The translations under genes and the position numbers were made by a program. A model generated the notes under the pieces. It was not told the origin of the DNA. It ran no database searches and saw only the letters and a program-made list of their open reading frames with translations. This document shows positions 18,414 through 27,227 of a DNA stretch of 64,000 nucleotides, piece by piece (within the stretch, counting starts at the first letter, position 1; each line of letters opens with the position of its first letter). Source of the DNA: Chloroflexota bacterium (GTDB lineage: Bacteria > Chloroflexota > Anaerolineae > UBA4142 > SHND01); contig SHND01000037.1 in assembly GCA_004295045.1 (NCBI GenBank), forward strand, positions 1-64,000, written 5' to 3'.

Positions 18414-19037
18414 ATGAGTTTCATACGCCTTCATTGGTTTGATGTAGGTCTCGTACTTGCGTTTCTCGTAGGTGGGATTATGCTCCTCAGCAAGTTGAAT
18501 CCACTTTCACTTTTGCTTTGGGCAAGTCTTGTCTCATTGTTCATGCATCAATTCGAAGAATATCGGTACCCGGGCTATTTCCCGGGCATGGTGAACAGTG
18601 TCATGTTTTCGAGCAAACATCCTGAGCGGTATCCGCTCAATACCAACACCGCGCTTGTCATCAATGTTTTTGTTGGCTGGGTCGCGTACTTGCTCGCCGC
18701 CTTGTTTGGCGAAAAAATTCTTTGGCTGGCGATCGCAGCGATTTTGGTTTCGGTGGGGAATTTTTTCGCGCACACTTTTCTTTTCAACCTCAAAGGGCAC
18801 ACGCTCTATAACCCGGGCATGTTCACCGCAATTTTTCTCTTCGCGCCGATTGCAATTTATTTTGCGTATCTCGTCATTCAAGGCAATCTTGCCGCTTTGA
18901 TGGATTGGGTCGTAGGCATCCTGCTAGGAATTGTCCTGAATTACTTGGGTGTCTTTAAACTGATTGATTGGCTAAAGGATGAAAATACCGAATATGTTTT
19001 TCCAAAACGGTTTTTACTGCCATCCCAACGCAGGTAA
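18414..19037 (+). CDS. HXXEE-domain membrane protein
   Basis: The 207-residue protein has six or seven hydrophobic segments. The family-naming motif is visible as MHQFEEYRYPGYFPG near residues 42-56. The motif His and Glu pair lies in the membrane-proximal region, and a second His appears in NFFAHTFLFN. The function of the family is not known; metal binding or membrane enzyme activity is plausible. The start at 18414 directly follows the SDR stop at 18411, so the two are co-transcribed. Confidence 0.8.
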   Translation: MSFIRLHWFDVGLVLAFLVGGIMLLSKLNPLSLLLWASLVSLFMHQFEEYRYPGYFPGMVNSVMFSSKHPERYPLNTNTALVINVFVGWVAYLLAALFGEKILWLAIAAILVSVGNFFAHTFLFNLKGHTLYNPGMFTAIFLFAPIAIYFAYLVIQGNLAALMDWVVGILLGIVLNYLGVFKLIDWLKDENTEYVFPKRFLLPSQRR

Positions 19038-19333
19038 CGCACACCGTTCGGCAGGTTAATTCCATTGGTAAAAGATACGCTATCCAGAGATTCTCGTCCC
19101 GAGCGACAAAGAGGTGATGCTCCTCCCTTCTGGAAGAAAAGTTGAAAATCACAAAACTAAACCTCTCTTCGAGCTTTGGTCAGGTGAACCAATCAGTGAC
19201 AGCTATAGGAACAAGTCTGTATTGAATTTCAATACCGAGCGCGTCCTTCCTTGTTGTGGAATGGTCAATAAAGAATACCAAATTGGAAGCGGGCTAATTG
19301 CGGAAATGATCTCGTATCGGAGGAATTGAGAAA
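19038..19333. other. Spacer without recognisable gene
   Basis: This spacer is less GC-rich than its surroundings. A 71-codon open frame at 19114-19329 on the plus strand has no ribosome binding site and no recognised family signature. The last bases, CGGAGGAATTGAG, provide the ribosome binding site of the next gene. I see no terminator, RNA gene or repeat in it. Confidence 0.5.
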
Positions 19334-20200
19334 ATGAAACTCGCAATCGCAGGTTCAACCGGGGTTTTGGGACGCGCTGTTATTCCATTGCTTGTACAAC
19401 AGGGTTATGACGTCCGCGCTTTGGCGCGTTCCGTGGCAAAGGCAAAAAAATTATTTCCACAAAATGTAGAGATAGTGGAATGTGATTTGCTTTCACCCAA
19501 GATTGATCAAACTATCGAATCGCTTCTGGATGGCTGCAAAGTCGTTTTGCATATCGCCACAGCGATCCCTCACGACTCTTCCGCGCCTCATGCGTGGGAT
19601 GCAAACACGCGTTTACGCACAGATGTGGTAAGCATGCTGCTCAAAGCATCTGCCCAAGTCGGAGCAAAACAATATATTCAGCAAAGTATCACAATGGCGT
19701 ATCCCGATTGTGGTGAGGATTGGATTACGGAAGAAGCGCCTCTGGATACCTCCCCGGAACGCGCAACGGTCTGCGGTCCGGTCATCGCGATGGAGAGTAT
19801 GATTCAAAATATCCCCACCAACACTTTGCACTGGTGTATTCTGCGCGGAGGTTCATTTGTCGGCAGGGATACGTTTCAAGATCGAGCGATTGAAAATTTG
19901 CGCGCCGGCAAAGAGATCGTTCCCTGTGATGGAGAGAATTTCATCTCGCTGATTCACGTCAACGATATGGCGACCGCAACGGTAGCCGCGCTCAAATATG
20001 CTCCCTCCGGTTCAATTTTCAACATTGTGGATGAACCGCTGCGGCAGTACGAGTACAGCGACCGTCTGGCTGCTTTAATCGGCGCAGCGAAACCGCCGCG
20101 TGATGAAAATTCTAAATGCCCGCCTTCATGGCGCTGCAGTAATCAACACGCAAAATCAATTTTGAATTGGACTCCGACGCACGACATCATTCCCAAGTAA
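19334..20200 (+). CDS. NAD(P)-dependent epimerase/reductase (atypical/extended SDR)
   Basis: The 288-residue protein begins with the Rossmann motif MKLAIAGSTGVLGRAV. It continues with the DNA-path features of sugar-nucleotide epimerase relatives: HIATAIP near 75, IQQSITMAYPD near 115, LRGGSFVG near 173 and ISLIHVNDMATATV near 200. The active-site Tyr-x-x-x-Lys is replaced or shifted, as in atypical SDRs. The substrate is unknown. A strong GGAGGAATTGAG site lies upstream of the ATG. Confidence 0.82.
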   Translation: MKLAIAGSTGVLGRAVIPLLVQQGYDVRALARSVAKAKKLFPQNVEIVECDLLSPKIDQTIESLLDGCKVVLHIATAIPHDSSAPHAWDANTRLRTDVVSMLLKASAQVGAKQYIQQSITMAYPDCGEDWITEEAPLDTSPERATVCGPVIAMESMIQNIPTNTLHWCILRGGSFVGRDTFQDRAIENLRAGKEIVPCDGENFISLIHVNDMATATVAALKYAPSGSIFNIVDEPLRQYEYSDRLAALIGAAKPPRDENSKCPPSWRCSNQHAKSILNWTPTHDIIPK

Positions 20201-20235
20201 AAGAGCAGCGGGACCAATGTCGCTAACGCACAACG

Positions 20236-20766
20236 TTACGCTAACCTCTCTTCACATTCTTCGCGATAGCCGCAATATTTGCACTTGAGCGGATCGTCGT
20301 GACTGCGCGGCACATTGTCCGCGTGACGCGCTGCGCGCATCTCCTCCAGAACTTTGAAAAGTTCCGCGCGCAATTCTTCAGTGAACGTGATTTCAAAAAC
20401 TTGGTCGCGATATTTTAGCAAGCCATACTCGAGACGCGCGCCGAATTTTTCCTCCACCAAAATTCCGTACGCCATCAACTGCAGCGTGTCCGAATGACGC
20501 GGCTGTGGTGCGGTTCGGTTGGGCTTGACTTCAATCGGAATCATCGCGTCCGTTTCATCTTGGACGATGTAATCGGGTTTGCCCGTCAAGCGATAGCGCC
20601 GCGAGAACAATGGTTTCTCAACGCGCTGCCACGCGCCCGTATCCGAATAAACGACGCGCGCGTCAATCGGCACACCCGTTTGTGCTTGCTCGGCGCGCCC
20701 TGTGCGTCGCAAAAAAAGCGCGGCAGCAAGCGCGAGAATAATGACGAGTCCGAGAAAAATTTCCAT
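20236..20766 (-). CDS. Membrane-anchored PD-(D/E)XK nuclease-like protein (Cas4/RecB family)
   Basis: The 176-residue protein starts with one hydrophobic helix (residues 1-21). A nuclease core follows with GKPDYIVQD and IPIEVKPN, the D-x(n)-ExK pattern of the PD-(D/E)XK fold, then the QLMAYGILVEE motif. The C-terminus has CKYCGYREEC, three cysteines arranged as in Cas4-type iron-sulfur nucleases. The fourth, N-terminal Cys of Cas4 is not visible; a membrane anchor occupies that end. There is no CRISPR or cas gene nearby. The ATG overlaps the AEC transporter stop by one base. Confidence 0.78.
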   Translation of the reverse strand: MEIFLGLVIILALAAALFLRRTGRAEQAQTGVPIDARVVYSDTGAWQRVEKPLFSRRYRLTGKPDYIVQDETDAMIPIEVKPNRTAPQPRHSDTLQLMAYGILVEEKFGARLEYGLLKYRDQVFEITFTEELRAELFKVLEEMRAARHADNVPRSHDDPLKCKYCGYREECEERLA

Positions 20767-21698
20767 CAGGTTGGGACGTAACCGAGAAGCACCAACAACA
20801 GCGTCAGTGTAATCGTGCTTCCAATCGTCGAAAGAAAGACGACGCTCGTCACAAAATCCGAGCGCGCTTGAAATTCCGTAGCGATGAGGGATGCCATCAC
20901 GGCGGTCGGCATGGACGCTTCGATGATGGAGACGGAACGCGTCAAGCCCTCCATACCCAACACGCCTGCCAGCGCCAGCGCAATCAGCGGTGAGAGCAGC
21001 AATTTGATTCCCGTCGCGAGAAAGACGCGCCACTCGTAATCGCGCAATTTTGCGCGCGCCAACTCAAGTCCGAGATTCACCAACATCACCGGCAGCGCCG
21101 CCACGGCGGCAAGTTCAACCGCGCGCGCAATCGGGTCAGGCAAACTCAAATGCAGCGCGTTGAATATCAAGCCCAACACGGCGGCGTATGCCAACGGCAT
21201 TTTCAACACTGCGCCCAACGATTTTCGCAGGTCGGAATGTCCCGCCGATGCAATGTACACTGCGAGCGTATTCGCCAACACCGAATTGACGGTGAAATAA
21301 ATCGCCGCGCGCGCGACCCCTTCTTTCCCGAACGCGAATTGATTAAAGGGAATGCCGTAATTCCCCGCATTCACAAACAAAATACTCAACAAAAACGCGC
21401 TCGTGAGCAGCCGGTCAAATTTCAAAATTCGCGCGAGGACAATGCCCAGCGCGCCGACAATCACGACCATCAAAAACGCGAACGCAACGATCGAGAAAAA
21501 ATCGGACGCGTCTACCGTCGAACGTGACAACGCTTGAAACGCCAGCGCGGGGCTGAAAAAATAAAGTGACAGGCGCGCCAGCGGGCGTTGTTCGGTGACA
21601 ATGCGCGCTTTGCCCAAACCAAAAGCCACGCCCGCCACCAGCAGGATTGGAACGACGATGGTAAAGAGCGCGGTGAAAAAAGTGTTGAGCGCCGACAC
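20766..21698 (-). CDS. AEC (auxin efflux carrier) family transporter
   Basis: The protein has about 310 residues and ten hydrophobic segments. The family's two-repeat layout is visible, with the FVNAGNYGIPF motif near residue 107 and NLGLELARAKL in the second half. Bacterial members export or import small carboxylates such as malate or malonate; the substrate is unknown. A longer frame reaches 21755, but its ATG lies inside the inverted repeat of the IS element, so the GTG at 21698 (VSALNTFF) is preferred. Its stop codon overlaps the nuclease start. Confidence 0.85.
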   Translation of the reverse strand: MSALNTFFTALFTIVVPILLVAGVAFGLGKARIVTEQRPLARLSLYFFSPALAFQALSRSTVDASDFFSIVAFAFLMVVIVGALGIVLARILKFDRLLTSAFLLSILFVNAGNYGIPFNQFAFGKEGVARAAIYFTVNSVLANTLAVYIASAGHSDLRKSLGAVLKMPLAYAAVLGLIFNALHLSLPDPIARAVELAAVAALPVMLVNLGLELARAKLRDYEWRVFLATGIKLLLSPLIALALAGVLGMEGLTRSVSIIEASMPTAVMASLIATEFQARSDFVTSVVFLSTIGSTITLTLLLVLLGYVPT

Positions 21699-21740
21699 AA
21701 CGCGCGAGTGTAGTCGAAAACAGGGGCGCGTCAAGCACAA

Positions 21741-22753
21741 AAAAACTCGGCTCATCCCTAAACAGTGTGCAAAGGGTTTGACGCCGTGAACTAACCGCGC
21801 TACCCTTTCGGCATGGACTTTCCGCTACTTGAGATTACCGATGATGTGCGCGCTGAACAATGGCTGCACAAGTATTTTCATCCGAACGGGTTGCTTTGTC
21901 CACGATGCGGTGCCAGTGTGGAGCGGGCACGGCGCTTTCGCCAAATGCGCCGCAGTCATGTGACCAACTATCGCTGCCACTTATGCGACAAAGTCTACTC
22001 GGTGTATTCGGGAACGATCTTTGCCAACAAGCAGCTCCGCCCGACGCAGGTGATTCTGCTACTGCGTGGCATTTGTAAGGGCGAGTCTACGGCCGCGTTG
22101 GCGCGCGAGTTGGAATTAGCCTACGATACAGTTCATCATTTACGGCAACTGATTCACCGCAATGCGCTTCGCTTGCAACCAGAAACACCTTTGCCGGATG
22201 CGATAACCGAAACGGACGAAATGTTCCAGAATGCGGGGGAAAAAAGGCGAAAACCATCGTGATCCTTTAGATCCCCCGCGTCGTCGTGCCAACAAGCAGA
22301 AGGGACACGGCACTTATGCAAATGATCGTCCGCCCATCGTTGGCACGGTTGGACGCGAAAGCGGCCAAGTCCGACTACGGATGGTCAAGCAAACCAATCG
22401 CAAAACGTTGGAGCAGCATGTGGCGCAGTTCACCCGATCGGATGCCGTTGCGAACACGGATGAATGGCAAGGCTATAATCAGATTGCACGTTGGCATGTC
22501 ACCGTCAATCATGGAGACCACCAATGGGCGCGCGATGCAGATGGCGATGGCATTTGCGAAGTCCACATCAACACCACCGAAGGCATGTGGACTGGCGTGC
22601 GCAACTTTTTACGTCCGTTTCGTGGTGTGCATAAGGCTCGCCTATCGGGATATGTTGCCATGTGTGAACATCGCATCAATCACAAGATCATCACGCCAGA
22701 GTTCATCGCCGCATTGACCCGCTGCACATAGTTTAGGGATGAGCCAAAAACTC
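21741..22753. mobile_element. IS1595-family insertion sequence with target duplication
   Basis: Perfect 15-base terminal inverted repeats GGCTCATCCCTAAAC (21749-21763) and GTTTAGGGATGAGCC (22731-22745) bound a 997-base element. They are flanked by the 8-base direct repeat AAAAACTC (21741-21748 and 22746-22753). Eight-base duplications are expected of this family. The single transposase is split by a frame change. The element has landed in the T-tract side of the terminator of the CPBP gene, cutting the tract from seven to five T. Confidence 0.95.
21813..22731 (+). pseudogene. IS1595-family transposase, frame-disrupted
   Basis: The 5' part (21813-22262) encodes the zinc ribbon CPRCGAS...CHLCDKVYS and the helix-turn-helix region. 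The 3' part (in frame from 22231) encodes the DDE-type domain with DPPRRRANK, VNTDEWQGY-like (ANTDEWQGYNQ) and VHINTTEGMW motifs, and stops inside the right inverted repeat. Between them the run of six A at 22230-22235 throws the frame by one base. Removing one A would join EMFQNAGEK to GENHRDP, as expected for an intact enzyme. This is either a disabling insertion or a slippage site. Confidence 0.88.
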
Positions 22754-22777
22754 TTGGCAGCCACCAAGAGTTTTTTC
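22746..22777. terminator. Hairpin terminator downstream of the CPBP gene
   Basis: AAAAACTCTTGG, loop CAGCCA and CCAAGAGTTTTTT form a perfect 12-base stem. In the minus direction it follows the CPBP protease gene, and its T-tract now runs into the IS end. Confidence 0.8.
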
Positions 22778-22784
22778 ATTGGGC

Positions 22785-23543
22785 TTAGCGTTGCAGCGCC
22801 TGCGGGTAAAACGCCAGCGCGGCGTAAATCATCACCACCGCAAAGGAATTGGTCGTGATGTGCATCAGAATCGGCGCCCAAAGCGTTTTACTTTTTTCCA
22901 AAACGTACGCGTTCGCCAGCGCCAGCACAAGACTTGACGCGACGACGCCGATTGTATCAAAATGTCCGAACGCGAACAAGAATGAACTCGCCAGCATCGC
23001 GACGGGAAAATTGTAGCGTTGGCGGAACCACATAAAGATCGCGCCGCGGAAAAACAATTCCTCCGAAATAGGGACGAGAATGCCCGCCCCGATCAACGTG
23101 ATAACGAAACCGAGCCACGTAAATCCATCCGGCGCGATCACGTCCATTCGACCCTGCAAGCCGTTCAGTGTGCCGCCGGCAAGCAGCTGCACGACGACGC
23201 CGATAATTCCGCGCAGAGGCAGCAGCGCGAGCGATATCGCAATCGCAAAGAAAAACCATTTCGCATCAATGCGCGGCGGATAAAATCCGATGTCGCGCAA
23301 ATTCAATTTCCCGCGCGCCGCGCCCAAAATCAATGCAGTGCCTGCAAAAAAAATAATGTTGAGTGCGTATGCCAGCAAACTAAGCGGCAAAGTGATTTGA
23401 TCCGTTTTGACCAATGCGCCGACCAGCGCCGACACGGCAAAAAATCCGCCAAAGCCGACGACGAGATACAAAATCAAATCGAGCCATGACGGAATGCGAG
23501 GTTTTGAATCAGCAAGTGTTGGGCTGCTTTGAACGATTTCCAT
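22785..23543 (-). CDS. CPBP-family intramembrane metalloprotease (CAAX protease-like)
   Basis: The 252-residue protein has about seven membrane segments. The first active-site motif EELFFRG and the following helix WFRQR are near residues 170-182. The second motif FAFGHFD is near 200, and the Asn-containing third motif lies in LVLALANAYVLEK. Family members cleave prenylated proteins or peptides within the membrane and also act in bacteriocin self-immunity. The target here is unknown. Confidence 0.88.
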   Translation of the reverse strand: MEIVQSSPTLADSKPRIPSWLDLILYLVVGFGGFFAVSALVGALVKTDQITLPLSLLAYALNIIFFAGTALILGAARGKLNLRDIGFYPPRIDAKWFFFAIAISLALLPLRGIIGVVVQLLAGGTLNGLQGRMDVIAPDGFTWLGFVITLIGAGILVPISEELFFRGAIFMWFRQRYNFPVAMLASSFLFAFGHFDTIGVVASSLVLALANAYVLEKSKTLWAPILMHITTNSFAVVMIYAALAFYPQALQR

Positions 23544-23605
23544 ACAACTCCCGGAATAGGGTAAAGCACCTTGCTTACGAACTTGCGCTCAAATGGTTTC
23601 ACCCG

Positions 23606-23641
23606 AAAAAAACACCGCGTCGGTCTTGAACCGACGCGGTG
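23606..23641 (-). terminator. Terminator of the HEAT-repeat gene
   Basis: ACCGCGTCGGT (23614-23624) and ACCGACGCGGT (23630-23640) form a perfect 11-base stem. On the minus strand it is followed by a run of seven T. It ends transcription of the HEAT-repeat gene eight bases after its stop. Confidence 0.9.
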
Positions 23642-23648
23642 ACTCTGT

Positions 23649-24770
23649 TCACCGTTTGCGTCGCGGACGCAGATCACCGTTGTCCAGTAGATCGCGCGAC
23701 TCGTCATCCGCATCATCGAATTCTGCTTCGTCGTCTTCCAATTCTTCGGCGAGGAGCGCTTCTTCTGCGCTCTCCAAGCCAATATCAACGAGCAGCAAAT
23801 TCGAACCGCTCGCAAATTCCAATTCGTCCAATGCGTCTTGGGCGATTTCGCGCGTCACTTCGTCAGGACCTTCGATCAGTGCGATCAGGGCGCGCCGCGC
23901 CTCTTTGCCGCCGATCTGTCCGAGCGAGGTGATCGCCGCACTTGACACTTCGCGGTCAGGGTCGTCTGCCAGTTCGATCAAACGCGGGACGGCGGCTTGA
24001 AATTCCAACTCTCCGATCGCGCGCGCGGCTTCAAAACGAATCTGTGGATCAGGCGAAAACAATTCCTGCGCGACGATACGTTTCCAATACGGATCCGCGC
24101 TGCGTCCCATCGCAAAGATTGCAGTGGCGCGCATTTTTGGATCGTCGTTCGCATACGCGGTCGCAACAATGTTGCGCACGGTTTCATCGCCAAGGTACGC
24201 AAGCGATTCGATGGCGCGCCGCACGACAAGCTGATCTTCGGCGCCGCTGCGAATTGCCGCGAGCAGCGCAGTCTGTATTTCGTCGCCATCCGCGGCGGGA
24301 ATGCGTTTCGTTTCGGCGAGCAGCAAAAAGCGTCCCAGCGCTTCGGCTGCGGCGGCGCGCACTTGCGCGTCGGGGTCGCTGCGCAGCGCGCCAATAAAGA
24401 GACGAATCAATGCCGTGTCTTCAACTTCCCACAAACCATTAATGGCGTTCACACGCACCTGCGCGTCTTCGTCATCCAAAAGATAGCGAAAAATGCGCGT
24501 AAAGTCTGCTTCGATGCGCTCTTCGGCAAGTTCCATCATCGCCAGTGAAACGCGGCGGCGCTTGTCGGCGGGCAGCGTTTGCCAGATTCTTGCAAACTCT
24601 TGCAATTCGGGGCGTGTAACATCGGAAAAGGCAAATAACAGCGAGGACGAAAGCGAAATCTCGTCGCTGACAAGATATTTGAGGGCTGACTGAAAGTCAG
24701 CATCATACATTTTTTCGGGACGACCACTCATTCCAATTTTCTCGTTTGAATTTAGCATGTACGTATCCAT
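23649..24770 (-). CDS. HEAT-repeat protein with acidic tail
   Basis: The 373-residue protein carries about seven HEAT (PBS-lyase-type) repeats between residues 90 and 320. Each has the form DPDAQVRAAAAEALG or similar. A strongly acidic segment (EELEDDEAEFDDADDES) near 345-360 follows, then a basic end RPRRKR. HEAT repeats mediate protein-protein contact, and no enzyme motif is present. A TATAAT 14 bases upstream of the ATG marks the promoter. It is divergent from the large methylase-like gene, with a 92-base gap, so the two may be controlled together. Confidence 0.85.
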   Translation of the reverse strand: MDTYMLNSNEKIGMSGRPEKMYDADFQSALKYLVSDEISLSSSLLFAFSDVTRPELQEFARIWQTLPADKRRRVSLAMMELAEERIEADFTRIFRYLLDDEDAQVRVNAINGLWEVEDTALIRLFIGALRSDPDAQVRAAAAEALGRFLLLAETKRIPAADGDEIQTALLAAIRSGAEDQLVVRRAIESLAYLGDETVRNIVATAYANDDPKMRATAIFAMGRSADPYWKRIVAQELFSPDPQIRFEAARAIGELEFQAAVPRLIELADDPDREVSSAAITSLGQIGGKEARRALIALIEGPDEVTREIAQDALDELEFASGSNLLLVDIGLESAEEALLAEELEDDEAEFDDADDESRDLLDNGDLRPRRKR

Positions 24771-24784
24771 GCTCTTGAGATAAA

Positions 24785-24790
24785 ATTATA
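24785..24790 (-). promoter_or_regulatory. -10 element of the HEAT-repeat gene
   Basis: TATAAT on the minus strand lies 14 bases before the ATG, so any leader is very short. No matching -35 is clear. Confidence 0.45.
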
Positions 24791-24849
24791 GCATAAAGCT
24801 TACACGTCCGCTGAAGCGAAATTGCGCGGAAACGACGGCGTGTCTGTGC

Positions 24850-24855
24850 TATACT
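24850..24855 (+). promoter_or_regulatory. -10 element of the methylase-like gene, leaderless arrangement
   Basis: TATACT lies seven bases before the ATG at 24863 and no Shine-Dalgarno is present. This implies transcription starting at the start codon. Confidence 0.45.
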
Positions 24856-24862
24856 TTTTCGT

Positions 24863-27196
24863 ATGAACGATGGCGAAAGTTATCACCGCGCGTTTGTGCC
24901 GGATCGCGATACGCAGTTCTATCTGCTCCAAGCGCATCGGCAGCCCGCCGCGAAAAATGTTGCCGCGCATTTTATTGATGCGTTCGCCCGCCCGAGCGAT
25001 TTGATTGTTGACCCGTTTGTCGCGTCGGATGCAATTGTGCGCGCGGCGGTGGAACACGGCTGTCGAATCATCGCCAGTGATTCGAATCCGATCGTGGCGT
25101 GGGCAGCGCGCGTCCAAGCAACATTACCGGAGGCGCGCGCCATCAATGCTGCCTTGCTGCGGCTCGGCGATGCGCGCAAAGAGGGTGAAACGCTGCGCGC
25201 GTCGCTCGAGAAATTGTATGCGAGCCAGTGCGCGCAGTGCGGCGGCAGCGTCAGCGTAGATTATTTTGTGTGGCGACGCGAGAACGAAAAAAATCTGCTC
25301 GCGGAAAAAATTTATGTGTGCGCGCAGTGTGGCGTACAGCGCGCCGATGCGACTGAAACAGACCGTCAGCGCGCCAAAGATGCCGCCCCGCGCGGACTCG
25401 GTTATCACCTTCTCGTTCAGCGTTTGCTTGCGGATGATCCCGCGAACACGCCGACCATTAAACGTTTGCTCGAGCTGTACACCCCGCGCAGTCTCAACGC
25501 GCTCGCCGCCGTGACACAAAAACTCGACGCCGAATTTCGCGAGGATGCCGCGCGCAACGTGCTTGCCGCGCTGCTGCTCCACGCGTTGGATGTCGGCACA
25601 TCGCTTTATGCGTCGCCCGACGCGCCGCCGACGCGCCAAGTGCCGAATGAATTTATTGAAATGAATATCTGGCGCGCGCTCGAAATTGCCGCGCGCGGTT
25701 TAAGCACACGCGCGTCCGCGCTGCGTCTGGCAGCAAATCCAAGTCAAGTGCTTGCCAGCAGCGAACCTGCCGCGTTCATCGGACAGGGCGGCGCGCGTTT
25801 TTTGGCAGAACACGCGCCGAATGCAAACGCGGCGCTGATTCTTTCCAGTCCGGCGCGTCTTGATCCAATCTTTTGGGAATTGTCGTTCTTGTGGACGCGT
25901 TGGCTCTTGGGCAAAAATGCCGCCGCGCCGCTCGAGCCCCTCCTCGAGGAGAAACGCCAGCGTTGGAGTTGGTACGGCGACGCGTTGACCAATTCGATTG
26001 CCGACGCGGCAAAACTCGCACGGGAGCAGGCGCGTCTCGTCTTCACGTTTCCATCGGGCAGTCATGCGATGATTGAAGCATTGATGCTCGCCGCGTCGCC
26101 CAACTTTGCGCTGCAAGATTTCGCGTTTCGTCCCGTGCGCGGGGCATTGAATTCGACGGAATGGGGCGCGCTGCGCGGCGAGTATCAGGCGGTGTGGACG
26201 CGCAGCGACGCGGTGACGATGCCCATTGCCGCGCAAACGCTCGCACCCAAAATTCGCGCAGTCTCGCTTCAAGCGGCGCGCGAAATTCTCGCGGCGCGCA
26301 ATGAACCGCTCGCGTATTCGTGGCTGCATCACGCCGCGCTGGGCAAATTGGCGCGCGAAAATGTTCTCGCCGAAACGTTGAATGCAAAATATCGCGAGGG
26401 CGATAATGCGTTTCAGTTTTTGCGGCACCGCATGGCAGAGGGGTTCAAGGAAGGATACATTGAAGAGATTGACCATTGGGAAGAAAGAGAACGCGTGTTG
26501 TGGATAAAGCGAGAGACGAGAGGCGAGTCGAGAGAAGAGTTTGCAATGCGCGTTGCAACTGCTGTGCGCGAACTTGCGCAGGCGCGGCGGAAAATTTCTG
26601 TGGCGCAATTAGAGGACGAATTGCTGCAAATGTTCGGTGGGTTACTGACACCGGAAGTCGAGTTGGTGGAAATTTGCGCGCGGGCGAACGCAGATTTGGT
26701 GGATGGGGAATGGATTTGGCGCGATGAAAACGCGACAGAGTGGTTGAGCCGCGCGCGTGCGCTTGTCAGCGCGTTGGGCAGCCATTTGGGTTTTCAGGTG
26801 ATCGAAAATGATGAACGGTTTGAATTGATTTGGCGCGCCGAGAAAATTATTCCCGCCTCCGCGCAAGGTTCGATCCTGCAAGAAAAAATTTTCGAGGACG
26901 CGTATGCGTTTGTTTTTTGCGCGCGCGTGGATTTTCAAGCATTGCTGGACTTGTACGTCGCGCCGCTGCGCGGGCTGGCAGTGCTTTCTGAAGCTCAGGT
27001 TGAGTTGACGCGCGAACGCTTGCGGCGCGATCCGCGTTGGTTGAAAAAATTAGAGCGCGGCGGTTGGGATTGGCTGCGCGTGCCGATGATCGAAATGCTG
27101 CTGCATGAGGATTTTGCGACGCGTCCCGAATTTCAATTGGCGTGGGGGCTGGAGCCCGCGCTGTCGGAGGGACAAGAGCAGATGCAGTTGTTTTGA
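24863..27196 (+). CDS. Zn-ribbon DNA methylase-like protein, apparently degenerate
   Basis: The 777-residue protein opens like an N6/N4 DNA methylase. DLIVDPFVASDAIVRAAVEHG is near residues 47-67, where DPFxGSG is normal, and IIASDSNPIVAWAA is near 72-85. A zinc ribbon with two CAQCG pairs lies near residues 119 and 153. This layout recalls the DUF1156-type adenine methylases with Zn-ribbon. The catalytic DPPY-type motif is not found; the matching strand reads LILSSPARLDPIFWELSFLW. A short degenerate repeat encodes KRETRGESREEF near 550. No restriction gene is adjacent. Function unknown. Confidence 0.7.
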   Translation: MNDGESYHRAFVPDRDTQFYLLQAHRQPAAKNVAAHFIDAFARPSDLIVDPFVASDAIVRAAVEHGCRIIASDSNPIVAWAARVQATLPEARAINAALLRLGDARKEGETLRASLEKLYASQCAQCGGSVSVDYFVWRRENEKNLLAEKIYVCAQCGVQRADATETDRQRAKDAAPRGLGYHLLVQRLLADDPANTPTIKRLLELYTPRSLNALAAVTQKLDAEFREDAARNVLAALLLHALDVGTSLYASPDAPPTRQVPNEFIEMNIWRALEIAARGLSTRASALRLAANPSQVLASSEPAAFIGQGGARFLAEHAPNANAALILSSPARLDPIFWELSFLWTRWLLGKNAAAPLEPLLEEKRQRWSWYGDALTNSIADAAKLAREQARLVFTFPSGSHAMIEALMLAASPNFALQDFAFRPVRGALNSTEWGALRGEYQAVWTRSDAVTMPIAAQTLAPKIRAVSLQAAREILAARNEPLAYSWLHHAALGKLARENVLAETLNAKYREGDNAFQFLRHRMAEGFKEGYIEEIDHWEERERVLWIKRETRGESREEFAMRVATAVRELAQARRKISVAQLEDELLQMFGGLLTPEVELVEICARANADLVDGEWIWRDENATEWLSRARALVSALGSHLGFQVIENDERFELIWRAEKIIPASAQGSILQEKIFEDAYAFVFCARVDFQALLDLYVAPLRGLAVLSEAQVELTRERLRRDPRWLKKLERGGWDWLRVPMIEMLLHEDFATRPEFQLAWGLEPALSEGQEQMQLF

Positions 27197-27227
27197 AGTG
27201 ATGAACTCTGCGCGCTGATGGGTTTCA

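Noticed and set aside
19114..19329. 71-codon open frame in the spacer before the epimerase gene
   Set aside because: No ribosome binding site, no recognised signature and a composition unlike neighbouring genes; not enough to call a gene.
21699..21755. Longer AEC transporter start
   Set aside because: Its ATG is within the IS inverted repeat, so it cannot be the original start.
22225..22240. Classical -1 programmed frameshift (A AAA AAG) in the transposase
   Set aside because: The reading frame needs a +1 change, and the six A are not phased for a standard -1 slip. Plain mutation or transcript slippage is more likely.
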